Made by a program: the position numbers and the translations under genes
The notes under the pieces: model-generated
What the model saw: the letters and a program-made list of their open reading frames with translations, nothing else
What the model was told of the DNA's origin: nothing
The model's database searches: none
Shown here: one piece after another, positions 49,397 through 61,800 of the stretch
Position numbering within the stretch: the first letter of the stretch is position 1
How the letters are laid out: each line of letters starts with the position of its first letter
DNA from: Trema orientale
Taxonomy: Eukaryota > Streptophyta > Magnoliopsida > Rosales > Cannabaceae
Assembly: GCA_002914845.1 (NCBI GenBank)
Contig: JXTC01000259.1
Span: forward strand, 175,640-239,639
Reading direction: 5' to 3'
Length of the DNA: 64,000 nucleotides

Positions 49397-49719
49397 TTTT
49401 TTTTTTGATAACTAAAAGGGGAGGAGGGGGCGACCAGCGTGGCAATCCTCCCTGGGCGTGACCATAGGAGCTCCAACCCCGCTCAGGAATGTTCCCCAAG
49501 ACCCTATCGGCCGGGTCGCCACCACCGGACGGTGGAGTGAGTCACCTAAACCCCAACCGAGTAACTAGTGGTAACGGCACCCGGGGGTAGAGGACCGGGC
49601 ATGGGCTGGCAGGTAGGTACCCTCACATTTAAGACCCTCCGAAAGGGGTCACCCAGTTCGAACCCGGGACCTCATGCCCCCGAGAAACAACGACCACCAC
49701 TAGGCCACTCACTCGGTGG
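49397..49719 (-). mobile_element. tRNA-derived SINE
   Basis: A GC-rich island of 323 bp in AT-rich DNA, flanked by an 18-bp direct repeat TTATTAACAACTCTCATT at 49379-49396 and 49720-49737. On the minus strand it begins CCACCGAGTGAGTGGCC, has an A-box-like TGGCCTAGTGG (about 49697-49707) and a B-box-like GGTTCGAACTG (49654-49664), and ends in TAGTTATCAAAAA. These are the RNA polymerase III promoter and poly(A)-type tail of a SINE. The perfect target duplication suggests recent insertion. Confidence 0.9.
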
Positions 49720-49737
49720 TTATTAACAACTCTCATT

Positions 49738-50536
49738 AAATATAGTACTTGACACTTTGTACATCTGCTTTTTAGATGTAGATGCCAAATCTACATAATA
49801 TTTAACAAATGGGACTTTTGCTTGCTCTCAAAAAAAAATAAAAAATGCTCAGGAGCTTTTCCTTTTTTATTTTTTATTTTCTTTATGTAATTACATTTTG
49901 TCTATTAAGGATAATTCATTGTCTCTAAAAGCATATAGGAAAATTTGAAGGGATAATAACCAAAAACAAAAACCCACCACACCACCTTTACTATTTGGAA
50001 AAAAAAAAAAAAAAAAAAAACTCACACCTTTTCATTTAGGATAATACTAGGTATCCCAACTAGTTTACCAAAATTTTGTACCAACACATGTGATAAGTGA
50101 GTTGTCACCATTTAATTGGTGTATTGAAACTTACCACAAATGAATTTAATATCATTTACTAATTGAATAATGACAACTCACTTACCATATGTGTTGGTAT
50201 TAAAAAATTAGTAAATTATTAAGATACCTAACATTATCCTTTCATTTATATCAAATTAAATATTCAATTTGTATTTTGTTATGAGACCCAATTCTACAAA
50301 ATTTAGTCAAAATTAAAACATTAGATTGTCTAAAAAGGCCTTTTCCCCTTAAAACTCATATCGAGCAATGCTATGACAAGAGTCTCTAACACACACCTAG
50401 TTAGCCACTTGATTTCATGTTGACACTTGTCATCTTTGTTTATTTTGTAAATATTTGAGAAACAAACAGTAATTGAAGACATTATTTTTGGTTTTATTTA
50501 CACCTCCTACCATTTTCTTCTTCCAAACTAGCTCTT
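49738..50536. other. Intergenic, no gene seen
   Basis: AT-rich with A-runs (around 49999-50020). A weak inverted pair (ACACATGTGATAAGTGAGTTG near 50083 and its inverse near 50170) may be a decayed MITE. Confidence 0.4.
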
Positions 50537-50539
50537 TTA

Positions 50540-51269
50540 GGCTTCGTTTGGTATGTAAGATACAATATGATATGATTGGACTATTTTAAATGATTGAATT
50601 GGATAGGATACGATAGAATAAGATAGGATTATGGTCCAATCCTATCTCATGTTTGGTGTGCTACTTTTTGTTAGGATATGATTAGCATGTGTATTTCATA
50701 GTTTTAACTACATAACAAATTTTGAGGTTTGATTATTTAGAAAAATATCATTTTTAAAAATTAATTTAGAAAAATACACTTTTTCAAACTCAATTTTGTA
50801 AAAAATATCATTTTTAAAAACTTATTTACAAAAATACCACTTTTACAAAAATACTTTGGAAAATACCACTTTCAAAATTTTTTTTGAAAAAACCTCTTTA
50901 AAACTTATTTTTGGAAAATTATCATTTTTAAAATTATTTGCAAAAATATTACTTCTGAAAAAATATTTTTAAAAATACCATTTCTTGTTTGACCACTTTT
51001 AAAAATTAATTTCGAAAATACCACTTTTAAAGTTTAATTTCGAAAGTACCATTTTTTACTACTTCAAAAACATTCTATTATTTTTATTTAAATTCCTAAT
51101 TCCTCTCAATCCCAAATTCTCAAGAGGATATGATTATCCCCTTCTAAGGATATTATTTTTGGAGTGGATTATTTTAATCCAATCCAATCACTCTCATATG
51201 CATGCACCAAATATGAGATTAATTTAATCCAATCCAATCGCATCCTTATCTTGTATTCCAAATGTAACC
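50540..51269. mobile_element. PIF/Harbinger-like MITE
   Basis: Ends are inverted (left GGCTTCGTTTGGTATGTAAG, right inverted GGTTACATTTGGAATACAAG) and flanked by TTA on both sides (50537-50539 and 51270-51272), the target duplication of this superfamily. The total is 730 bp with no transposase. The inner part, about 50735-51055, is a degenerate tandem array of a unit like AAAAATACCACTTTTAAA. Confidence 0.65.
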
Positions 51270-51272
51270 TTA

Positions 51273-53008
51273 AAGTCTGTAATGATTAACATCATGGTAG
51301 TCCAAAGAAAGGCAGAAAAAATGGTCACGAAATTGGCAATTGAAAAGAACAAATAGGAAATGAAAAGAAGCTCTTTGCTTTTGACCAAGTCCGAATATTT
51401 ATCCCACATAGAGAAAGAAGTCCCCCTTATTCCGGGGTTGATTTCTATTCATACTAAAGTCGGGTTAGAATCGGATATAAGTTTAGCTTTAAAACAAAAA
51501 TGACAGCGTTGTTGGCGTCATCAGAGTAGGGTTAAGGAGTTCGCACTTCGGATTTGATGATTGACTCTATTTAGTTTTGTACTTTTTTTCATTCTTTTTT
51601 TTCTGTTTTTTTTTTCAATTAGTATGATATTTCCTTTTTCCCATTTATATATTCCTTGAAAAGATTATCTTCTTTACAAACAAAAAAAAAATCATTCGAT
51701 TTCTTTCAAAAAGAAATTTTCCGGGTTGGGGAAAAAAGATTCCGACTTTAGAGAGAAGATGGCATGGTATGTAATTAAAACAAAATAAAGGATCTATTAT
51801 AAACTGCATGTTTATCCACAATACAGGGAATGATCAAGGAGTTGTGTAAGGGTCCCAACTCATAAAACATAATATTAGAAAATTATTAAAAATATAATAA
51901 TTTAAATAACTGAAAGCACTTAAAATAAAAGGAAAAAAAAGAGAGACAAGATAGGATTTTTTTTTTTACTTTGTCATTCTTTTTTTTGTTTAAAAAAACT
52001 TGTAATTGTTTTAGATAATTTAAACTCTTTTTAGTTTCAATGATTATTATTTTAACTTAAAATGATTAAAAAAAAGAAAGAAAAAACAAGAATTTATTTT
52101 AATTTTTGTAATTTTCTTTTTTTTTCATTTTAATTATTTTAAATAATATAAACTCTTAAAAAAAGAAGACAAAATAGTGATTTTTTGAACTTTTTCCATT
52201 CTTTTTTTATAAGACAAAATGGGACTACTGTTTACTTTTGTGATTATTTTTTTTTTAAATATTTTGAATAGTTGAAACTCTTTTTTATTTTTAATAATTA
52301 TTATTTTCACTTAAAATATTATTTTAAAGAGAAAGGCAATATTAATTAGTTTTAGTAATTATTATTTTTATGTATATGTTATGAGTTTATGGGCAAAATT
52401 ATCTTTTTCAACAAGTTAAAAGTGTCAATTTTAACTAAATATGTGAACCCCATTTTATTTTGTAGGAAATTTTTTTTTATCCCAAATTTAAGTTAAGGGA
52501 AAAGATATAGAAGAAGTGTCAAATTGAAGACTGTAAAAAAATTCTCTAACATAACAAAATAGATAATTTCTATACATAGCGATTTCTAGAAATATATTTT
52601 TGATTTAACAATGGATTTAAACTTTTTATAGATAGTTTTATAGCAAAAAAAGATCACGTTTAAAACTCAGTTATTATGAAATAAGCGAAACAAAGCGGAA
52701 GAAACAGATTTACAAAAACAAATTACTAACAAACTTATAACTAAAAGTTAATTGTCAAAACAAAAAATCCAACCGCCAAAATTGGCTTCCAACCTATTTC
52801 CTAGAAAGAAGAAGAAAAAAAGAAAATGAGGAAATTAGGATAAGTAGGAGTTTGTGGGGTTAAAGTTTTCACCTTTAGCAGTTTCTTTTCAGTCTTTGAT
52901 TTGCGGAAGTTTTTATTGCGAAGTTTCAAATTTGCCCTTATATTTTTCCCAACTTGTTGTGGTTGAGATTTGTCTATTGGGTGTGTATTTGGGTACAGAA
53001 TTGCTATA
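51273..53008. other. Intergenic, very AT-rich, no gene seen
   Basis: Long T- and A-rich stretches, especially 51900-52350. No ORF with a recognisable domain. Confidence 0.5.
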
Positions 53009-53018
53009 TTTTCTAATT

Positions 53019-54595
53019 GGGTAATTTGCAGCAAAAATCCCCAACTTTTACACTCTTTGGCACTTAGGTCCCCAATCTTTTTTTCTTGGTATTTAAATCC
53101 CTAACGTCATGTTTTTATTGCATTTGTTAGCTTTTGCCTGATTTCCATTCACAAAGGTCCGTTAACTTACCATGTGCTGATCATGTGCTTCCATTTCAGG
53201 GTTATTAAGTGTAAAAAATAGGGTATAGAGTTTATGGTTTTTACTGTTTCGATGATGATCTATATACCGACCGATTTTCATCGGATTATAATAATGTTGA
53301 AGGTACAATTCCTTGTAGATTGCATCCTCCAAACTCAGAAGAAAATCTCCCAAAACAACAAAAAAAAAAAAAAACAAAAACAAAAACAAAAACAAAAAAC
53401 AAAAAACAAAAAAACAAAGAACGTTTAGCCCAAATCAATCATTCGATTACTGAAACAACTGCAAAAGGTTGATGATGCTTTTCATGGGTCATCGTTCATT
53501 CGTTGAGCTTGATTTGGAGAGAAAAAAGATCTCCGGCCACCGCCATTAAGAACTACTCGAATGATGCAATCAGCGACCAATTCAATTATATGGGTTTAAC
53601 AGCTTTTATATTAGAAAGTTTCAGGAAAATTCAAGTAACTCTTTCTATTTTTTTGTAATTTTTCAGATAATGTTTGGGAGAAATTTGCTTTCTTTGGCTA
53701 TGACTGAAACAAAAATCGAGACCTGAACTGGAACAATTCTCTCTTCTTCCTTTCTTCAGCTTAAATTTTTTACCTTTTAGTGGCATGAAAAGAGATAAGT
53801 CTTTGAATTTTCTTATTCATGTGGGATAGGCCATGATGTTAAGTATTCTTATTGCCCAAGAGATCAACAATGAAAGTCCTCTTAAAAAAATAAAATATAG
53901 AAATTAAAAAAAAAAAAAAGAGACAGATCAACAATGGAAAGCAAAACGTCCCATGAAGAAACAGAGCTCTCAATTCTATATTTTCTGCAAGTAAAATTCC
54001 TAAATTAGATCGTTTGTAAATTCTCCAAATCCCCATTTTGTTTTTATTTATACTTATTTCTCTCTTTCTTTGTTTTTTTTTTTCCTTCAAACAAGGAAAG
54101 CACCGATGAGAAGATTTTTTTAATCTCTTAAAAAGTTGCAGAACTTTTTCAAAATCCCAATACATTTCAGACCATTTTTTAAAAAAAATTTATTTTGGGA
54201 TTTACAAGTTTTAGAAAGGTAATTTTCTTAGTTGGTTTTGTTTTTCTTTTCTCTCTAGGTGGGATTTCAGATAAGGCAACTTACTTTTTCATGGAGTAAA
54301 TTGCAGTGTGAGAGTTCTATTGCTTCCTCTTGTTACTGCCAATCGATATTAGTTAAGAGATTTGAGATTGAGGAGAAACAAGAAAGGGATAACTATCAAA
54401 TTACACTCAATACCCCTAAGATACAAGCACATGATCAGCACATGGTGAGTTAACGGATCCTATGAATGGAAATCAAGCAAAAGCTAACAAATGCAACAAA
54501 AACAAGATGTTAGGGATTTAAATACCAAGAAAAAAAGGTTGGGGACCTAAATGCCAAAGAGAGTAAAGGTTAGGGATTTTTGCAACAAATTACCC
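53019..54595. mobile_element. Mutator-like non-autonomous element with about 200-bp TIRs
   Basis: The left end GGGTAATTTGCAGCAAAAAT and the inverted right end GGGTAATTTGTTGCAAAAAT continue as near-identical sequence for about 200 bp (shared TTAGCTTTTGC and ACCATGTGCTGATCATGTGC). A 10-bp direct repeat TTTTCTAATT flanks it at 53009-53018 and 54596-54605. Long TIRs and a 9-10 bp target duplication are the Mutator signature. The 1.2-kb interior has no transposase; the short ORFs in it show no family match I recognise. Confidence 0.85.
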
Positions 54596-55213
54596 TTTTC
54601 TAATTAATTAGTTATTATAGCACAAAAATTAAATCTTGAAACTGCTATTTATAAATAAAAAAAAAAACTAAAAAGAAAAAAGAAAAAAGCTGAGATACTG
54701 GGCTAGAGTAAGGAAAGAGGCTGAGCATTGGTCAGATGACTAACCAACCAATCCGTGCACACCCAATCACTTTTCGCCCATTGTTTGAGAATTAGATGTG
54801 TAAACCGACCAATAAACTAGTCGGGTCAACCCACCGAATGTTCTCCAAATAACTATTTATCACATATTATTTCAAATTTATTCAAAATTGAACAGAAGTA
54901 GTTCAACAAAACTTTGCATATGTATGATTCATGGCATTCAAATATGATTTGAAGTAACAACTTCATTTTTTCCACAATTATTTCAAAGTAGAAAAAAGTT
55001 TTTTGAAGCAACTAACTGATAAAGCAATAAGGATTTTATTATCTCCCTTACAAAAAACATAAATGCTCAAAACAGCGATAAACATACTCAGTGATGGTGA
55101 GAGGCACGGGAAGAGAGTGAGGTCGACAGCTTTCTGAGCTGAAACCATGGCCGAGATCAATCAAGAGTTTGAGCACAAGGATGACCGAGACTCAAGAACT
55201 TGGGATGACGCTA

Positions 55214-56499
55214 GGATTCGGATCGTCTGTCTCATTTGGCTGTCCGCTCCTCTGTCCAACCAATCATATATTGACACGTCATTAAAAATTTATGTGATTC
55301 ACTCAGTCTCCACATCCGTCTTCTAATGTTTGTTAGTCTTTTTTTATTTATCTTGAGAAAAGAAAAAAGTCTTCAAATCATGGGTCCCACTTGCATTACC
55401 AGTACAAAGTCAATAAAATAAAACTGCCACCACTTTCATCGTGAAGACCGTCTTTTTCCTCCCATCTGCTTCGATTAACAAAACCCAAACCTAAAAGGCT
55501 AAACTAAATCACAAGGAATCAAAGCCCGTCCTCATAGACAGATAAGCGGCACCTGAAGCTGAAGGAAGACATGGTGGAACCAGCAGTGGACATTGTCAGA
55601 CTCGAGCACGGGGAATCGGTTATCGCCGTGGTTGAGGACCTCCCAATAGAGCAAGAGACGTCGACTGAATATTGAAATTGGGAATATGGATTTGTGAAAA
55701 TTGCGGTTATATATTGAATTTGATATTTATTGCCCGTGATTTCTAACCGTGCAGAAAAAGAGAGAAATAAAAATTGGTTCTTTGTTTCTTTTACACGTAA
55801 TGGGCATGGCTGATTTTCGGAATGATCTAAAGCCAAAGGGTGGAGATCAAATCAGAGATCAACGCAAGTTTGTGAAATTCCATTAAGGTTCAATATTGTC
55901 CGATTATTTTCACATATTTTTATAATCTAATCACTTCCATTAGATTCTTAGATCTGAAACCAAACAGATAAGAAAATTAGTACACATCGATAAAAGGTAA
56001 TCCCGTTAATTTCCCAACCTTTCCCCTGAGCTTGACGCCAAGAACTGTCCCTCTTACCTAACACGGCCTAGTTCGCGGCGGCCTTACCGTTCTTGTATTT
56101 CCTATGCACCTAAGGACTTTGATTCGTAGAAATTAGACGAGAAATCAGAGAAGGAAATTAAACATTGTCAGGAAAATGGTGGATATAAAACAAACATATT
56201 CAATGAATTCAAGAGCTAGAGGAGGGAGCTGCAAAACTCAGAAAGTTCAAACCGGAAATGGCGTTGGAAGATAAATGTGCAACATGTTCTCTCGCCTCTT
56301 AGTACTGTACTGATAATGTAAGTGCAAAACCCACGATTTTTAAACTCCCGTTTCTTAAAATAAAAAATAATAATAATACTAACAAACGTTAGAAGACGGA
56401 TGTGGAGACAGTGAATCAAATAAGTTTTTAATGACGTGTGAATATATGATTGGTTGGATAGAGGAGTAGACAGACAAATGAGACAGACGATCCGGATCC
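55214..56499. mobile_element. Long-TIR element of about 1.3 kb
   Basis: The left arm (from 55214, GGATTCGGATCGTCTGTCTC) and right arm (ending 56499, inverted GGATCCGGATCGTCTGTCTC) match for about 118 bp, including CCAACCAATCATATATT and CACATCCGTCTTCTAA. An outer matching word GACTCAAGAACTT (55189-55201, inverted at 56525-56537) suggests the true ends are a little further out. The interior includes a GC-richer patch at 55550-55670 with a 34-codon + frame (MVEPAVDIVRLEHGES..), possibly captured host sequence. No transposase and no clear target duplication. Confidence 0.65.
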
Positions 56500-57204
56500 A
56501 TGAAGGCTTCTGGCAACGAAAAGTAAGTTCTTGAGTCCAAACTTGAGAGGCAAATATAAAATAGATCTGGGATTTTTTTTCGTTTTTTATTTTTATATTT
56601 TTTTATTCCTAAAATGCACAGATGTCTAATATATTTATACATTTAAAAATAAATTAAATAAAAAAAATACTTAATTAGGTCGGTTAGGCTTTCATTTGAT
56701 GAGTTATAATCCACTCCTAACCCGATCAATATATGGTTGGGTGGGTTGAAATTTGATAGGGTTTATATCAGTTTTTATTTTATTTTATTTTATTTTTATA
56801 AATTGGTCAAGGTTAGTTAGTTTGTTCTGATTAATAGGCTTTTTTTGCCAAGGAAAGGACATGGGTAGGACTAACTTGGGCCAAAATGACTTTTCTATGA
56901 TTTTATTTAAATTATTTTTTAAGTAGTATTAAGATCATTTTGACCTATAGTGCTTATTGACCATGAAAAACTCTTAAAAATGTCATAAGTTAAGAATTTT
57001 TTTCTCGTGAAAAAACCATTAATTATGATATTTTTCAGAATTTTGTATTTTTGACACTCTTACAAATGTCATGTTTGAAAACAAAATAACAAAAGAATCA
57101 CTTAGCCAAATTATCCTTTTCTCTTTCTTGCCCAGGTTTTGAGGAAAGCCATAGAAAATCCTAGAGTATTTATAAGAAATAGTCTTTTTTCTAGATCAAT
57201 TTAA

Positions 57205-57405
57205 AAAATGGCTGTTTTTTTTATACCTATTTAAAAAATGACCATTTTATAATTTTATTTTGATAAATAATTATTTTTTAGTTGATTTATTTTTTAAAAA
57301 ATAAATCAATTTTTTAAAATAAATAATTTTTTTTAAAAAATAAATCAATTTTATACAAAATAATTATATTTTGATATATTAAATATAAAAAAGCCATTTT
57401 TTAAA
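57205..57405. repeat. AT-rich inverted repeat
   Basis: The left side (AAAAAATGGCTGTTTTTTTT) and right side (AAAAAAGCCATTTTTTAAAA) are roughly inverted copies around an A/T-only centre of TTTTTTAAAATAAAT words. It may be a small hairpin MITE, but low complexity makes this weak. Confidence 0.35.
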
Positions 57406-57589
57406 AAAAGTTTCAAACTGCGCCTAAATTTTAAGAGTTTGAAAAACAACCATTTTTTAAACAATAATTCAAAATTCGGTCATTTAGCTTAAAAGTCCAA
57501 AATCCTAAACCCACATCCCAAACTTGCTTTCTTCTCTTTTTATTTATTTTACAAACAAAAACTTTAATTTGAGACGTCTCAAATGTATA

Positions 57590-57820
57590 CGTGGTTACCA
57601 ATTCGATAAGTATTTTTTTTTTTACTTATCTATAGGTATTTTTTTTAGCCATTAAATCATTATCTAATGATTATTATAATTTAGGTAGTTAGAAAATAAA
57701 AATAAAAATAATTTATTATTTAATATTTTTCTTTCTTCATTTTTTATCATAAAAAGACATATGTAATTAATTTTAATTAGAAAAAAAGTAAAAAGAGTAC
57801 GAATTGGTGCCTTATATATA
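57590..57820. mobile_element. Decayed relative of the 11.2-11.9 kb element family
   Basis: Shares TACCAATTCGATAAGTATTT, a T-run with ACTTATCTATAGGTA, TTAGCCATTAAATCATTATC, and an inverted end near ACGAATTGGTGCC with the nest at 11231-11912. Noncoding. Confidence 0.45.
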
Positions 57821-57826
57821 TATACA

Positions 57827-58622
57827 CAATAATGCTGGAGACACCAATAAGTGACACCAAAAAGTCACACCACTGACATAGCAATGCCATCTTACTTATT
57901 TTTAAAACTTCTCTTCATTTTCATTTTAATCTCAACAGTATTACATTTTCTCTCAATGCCCCCATTACCTTTTCTCTAAATTCCCCCACCTTTCTCTCTC
58001 ACACGTTTACTCCCTATTTCTCATAGCATCAGTTCTATTATTTTTTTCCCTCTCGGTCTCATCAATTCCTCAAATTGGAGAAGTCAACAAGGTTCATTGA
58101 AAACTAACAGGGTTCTATAATGAAGATGGTTAGAGTTGATTATACACGAGACACGAATATAGATAATGCTTTCTTCGACATAAGACACACAAGTTTTTTT
58201 TTTTTTTAAAAATAAATAAAAGAAAAAAAATATTCTTTACCATATGACAGGAGAAGGTCATCCAGTATAAGAGAAAAACGTTTCTTCTTTAATCGATTAG
58301 TAAACTTTTTGCGTACATGAATGTACCAATAAAGTTTACAGAGAAAGATTAATTACCTCAAAAACCAAGAAGTGGCTAGAATCTCAATAGAATTGACGAG
58401 ACTGAGAGAAAATAAGATGCTACAAGAGATAGGGGTAGACGTGTGAGAGAAGGTGGGGGAATTTAGAGAAAAGGTAATAGGGGCATTGAGAGAAAATGTA
58501 ATACTATTGGGGCTAAAATAAAAATAAAGAAAATTTTTAAAAATAAGTGAAATGACATTGCCATATTAGTGGTGTGACTTTTTGGTGTCACTTATTAGTT
58601 ATTGGTGTTCCTAGCATTATTG
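57827..58622. mobile_element. Foldback-like element with about 260-bp TIRs, next to BUB1
   Basis: The left end CAATAATGCTGGAGACACC and the inverted right end CAATAATGCTAGGAACACC start arms of about 260 bp (shared AGTGACACCAAAAAGTCACA, TTTCTCTCAATGCCCC, CTCTCACACGT). The total is 796 bp with a loop of about 270 bp and no coding capacity. It sits in a TA-rich site; flanks ATATATACA and ATATATATA may be a 9-bp target duplication, as in Mutator-like elements. Confidence 0.8.
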
Positions 58623-58697
58623 ATATATATATATATTTCCTGAGAATTAAAAAAAAAATTCAAATTTGAGAGGATTTAAAAAACAAAAACCAACCAG

Positions 58698-58705
58698 TTT
58701 CCCGC
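58698..58705 (+). promoter_or_regulatory. E2F-type site upstream of BUB1
   Basis: TTTCCCGC is an exact match to the E2F consensus TTTSSCGC, 115-122 bases upstream of the BUB1 ATG and just before the CT-rich leader (58722-58746). Confidence 0.5.
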
Positions 58706-58721
58706 TTATTTTGTCTCTCCT

Positions 58722-58746
58722 ATGTCTCTCTCTCTCTCTCTCTCTC
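58722..58746. repeat. CT microsatellite in BUB1 leader
   Basis: About 12 CT units 75-100 bases upstream of the BUB1 ATG. A second CT tract lies at the start of BUB1 intron 1 (about 58889-58909). Confidence 0.85.
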
Positions 58747-58819
58747 ACAAATCCCAATTCTCAGTAGACCTAGTGCAGTCACCTTGAGTAGTTGTATCGC
58801 CTGCTCCACAGAAGAAGCC

Positions 58820-61800
58820 ATGGCCATCTACCCAGAATCCCAAGCTCCCACCTCTCTCCACGACCCTCTCTTGCCCTGGCTCTGGTACTCTCTCTCTCTC
58901 TCTCTCTCTGAGATTCACCAATTCATGCTCAGACTCGCGAGTTTCATAAATGTTGTTAAATCCAGGTCGATAAGGAAAGCCCTTGAAGATTTGAAGTCAG
59001 GTAACGATTCAGGGTTGGATCTAAGCAAGCTTGTTTCAGATTGTATCAAAATGTTCAAGGACAGCGCTCAGTACCGCGACGACATTAGATTCCTCAAGAT
59101 TTGGTTCCTTCATGTACTTACCTCGCTTCTCTTTCGATATTTTTCATTTCGATTTTCTCGCTTTTTAAGATTCAATTGTTCGATTTCATACTCTATTCAA
59201 AACAATTGGTGGGTCATAATTAATTGGTTTTTTTTTTTTCTTTGGTAATGGGAATTTATATTTTATTCAATTCAATCAAATCATTCGAGGAATTAACATG
59301 GTTGTAACGCCACAAATATTTTAGTTAATAAACAGTGGTTCTAGTTAGTACCATATTTTGAGTCCGTTTGAACGGTACTTAAAGAGGTAATTTGTATGGT
59401 TTGCTGAAAATACTTGTTTCTTTGGTTTTGTAGATCGGTTTTTGTAAAGATTTTGGTAGCATTTTCACTGAAATGTTGGAGAAGAAGATATGTGTTGGCC
59501 AATCTTTACTTTATGTGTGGTATGCATCATATATTGAATCGAAAGGGAAGTTGTACGACGCGCAGATGGTTTACCAGATGGGCATTTTGAGGTCTCTCTC
59601 CTCTCTTATGTGTGTTTTTTCTTTAGTTTATTTTATCGATTTGCATGCCCCGTGTGTTACTTTTGAATTGAGTGGTGTTTTTCAAGTGTTATAGTTTCAA
59701 CAAGGCTTATGTGTTATGGTGTTGTTCTTCTACTAGGAATGCTGAACCAGTCGAGTGGTTGAAGAAAGCACAAGCCTTATTTCTCGATCGTGTGTCTGAA
59801 TTAGTCAATAGTTCTTCACTTGAGAAGGTATTTCGGTTCGTTTCCTTGTGGAAGGTGCTATGTGAATTGAAAACGAAAAGAAAAAGAAAACAAAAAAGGT
59901 CTTATAAACAACTCTATAACCTGATTCATTCACTTCAGGTGATGGCTGATAATTTTGTATTGTTTGTGTAGCAGGTTGATGATGGTGAATCCATTCAGTC
60001 TGAAGAAAGTCATATTAATCCATGGTCAAGCTCCACCATGAAAAACCTGTTAAGGAGGACGAATACTCAGATTACGAAATATGATGTGAGATGGTTCAAT
60101 TATTATAATAATTTTCCATTGTTTGGTCTGACTCATTAATTAATGTAACTATTCTAAATGTTTCAGGGATGCCGTTCAATTAATAAACCTTATTCAGGAA
60201 AAGTGGCTTTATCTTCCCAGAATTTGTCAAGAAATAAGATTATTGAAATAGGTGATGCACATTGTTCTGGTTTATTCCTCTTTCTTTTTTCCCATAAATA
60301 TACCTAGCTCCATTTTAAGTTTTTAGGTTTGGAAAAGGCTTTCTCTTTTTAATGATTTTATAAATTAATAAATTTGGAACAAAATTGAAATGGTCTGGGT
60401 CCATGGTCCTGCTCCCTAAATTTACATCTGAGCTCAGGCCCAGTTTCTGTTTGAATCATAATTGAATAGTGCCAGTGTGCTACTCTAGCAACCTTAGAAG
60501 GTATAGGAGATTAATAATTTATTTCTTATTGTTCTTGTTGTTAAACTCACAGGTGGAAGGAAGTATCAGATTAAGGGTCGAGCGGGTCAGGGTGGTTTTG
60601 CTCAAGTCTATAAAGCATGTCTCATTTCTAATCCTGATGAAATAGTTGCATTAAAGGTAATTTTTATTTCATAGTCTCCCCCTAAATCTAATTGCAGAAA
60701 ATGCATTGTTAATTTTATTTTGTAAATTTTAAATTCTCCTGCAGATACAAAAGCCCCCTTTCCCTTGGGAGTTCTACATGTATCGTCAACTTGATCAGCG
60801 CATCTTAGCAGAAGATGTATGCCATTTCCTTGTCTCTTATTTTTGTTGTTATGCTGCTTGTGTATTTTGCTTATTATTTATATAACATGTTATCAGAGAT
60901 CAAGCTTTGGTTTCGCTGAGAGAATGCATCTCTACTCTGACTGTAGCATACTTGTCTGTGACTACCTAGCTAATGGGACACTTCAGGTGAGTCTATAGTA
61001 CTGTAAGTTATATATATTTGTGTATCATACATAGTGTAAATTGTAACTGCGCTGAAATGAAAATCTTCTGTAGGATGCTATAAATTCATATGTGGTCACT
61101 GGCAAGTCCATGGAAGAAGTGTTATGTATTTATTACACTATAGAGATGCTATACATGCTGGAAACTTTGCACGGTGGTGGTATCATTCATGGTGATTTCA
61201 AGCCTGATAATTTGCTTATTCGTTATGCTAGGTAAGCTTTTCCATTGTGTAGCATGAAATGTGTTGTTGTGTTATATTGTTCAACAGAACTTGATGAAAA
61301 AACAGAGAGAAATTCTAGTAACTGATAAGGATTAATCTCTTTGTCCGTCCTTCTGTCCTCCACGTCCACTCTTTGATCAAATTTAGGAGTTATTCTTTCA
61401 ATGAATTAAGTGCAGGAATTTCACTTGAATATGATCGTTCCGATGATTGTGGGCACTAGATAACGAAGTGCTTTTGAAAGTTTGTTATTATCAAGTATAA
61501 TCGGGTTTGAACAGCCTTCCCAATAATCATACTAGGAAATTCTTTTTGAATGTTCACACTATTTGCATGGCTATAACTGCTAAAACTGTTGTTCATGGAA
61601 GGAAAATAAAATGAACACTGACGAAGTTCTATGCTGAACAAAGTATCAGTAAGGATTGGATAGAGTTGTTGGCATTATGATTATACTATTACACCACTAC
61701 TGACAAACTCTTTCAAATTTTATGTTTCTTGTTTATATTGCTTATTTGTAATAAATAAATTAAAGTCAAAGTAATCTAGAATTAAAAACTTTTGTAGTAG

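Noticed and set aside
49640-49720. Possible tRNA gene on the minus strand
   Set aside because: A and B boxes are present, but no complete cloverleaf is apparent, and the unit continues to a poly(A)-type tail with target duplications, so it is a SINE.
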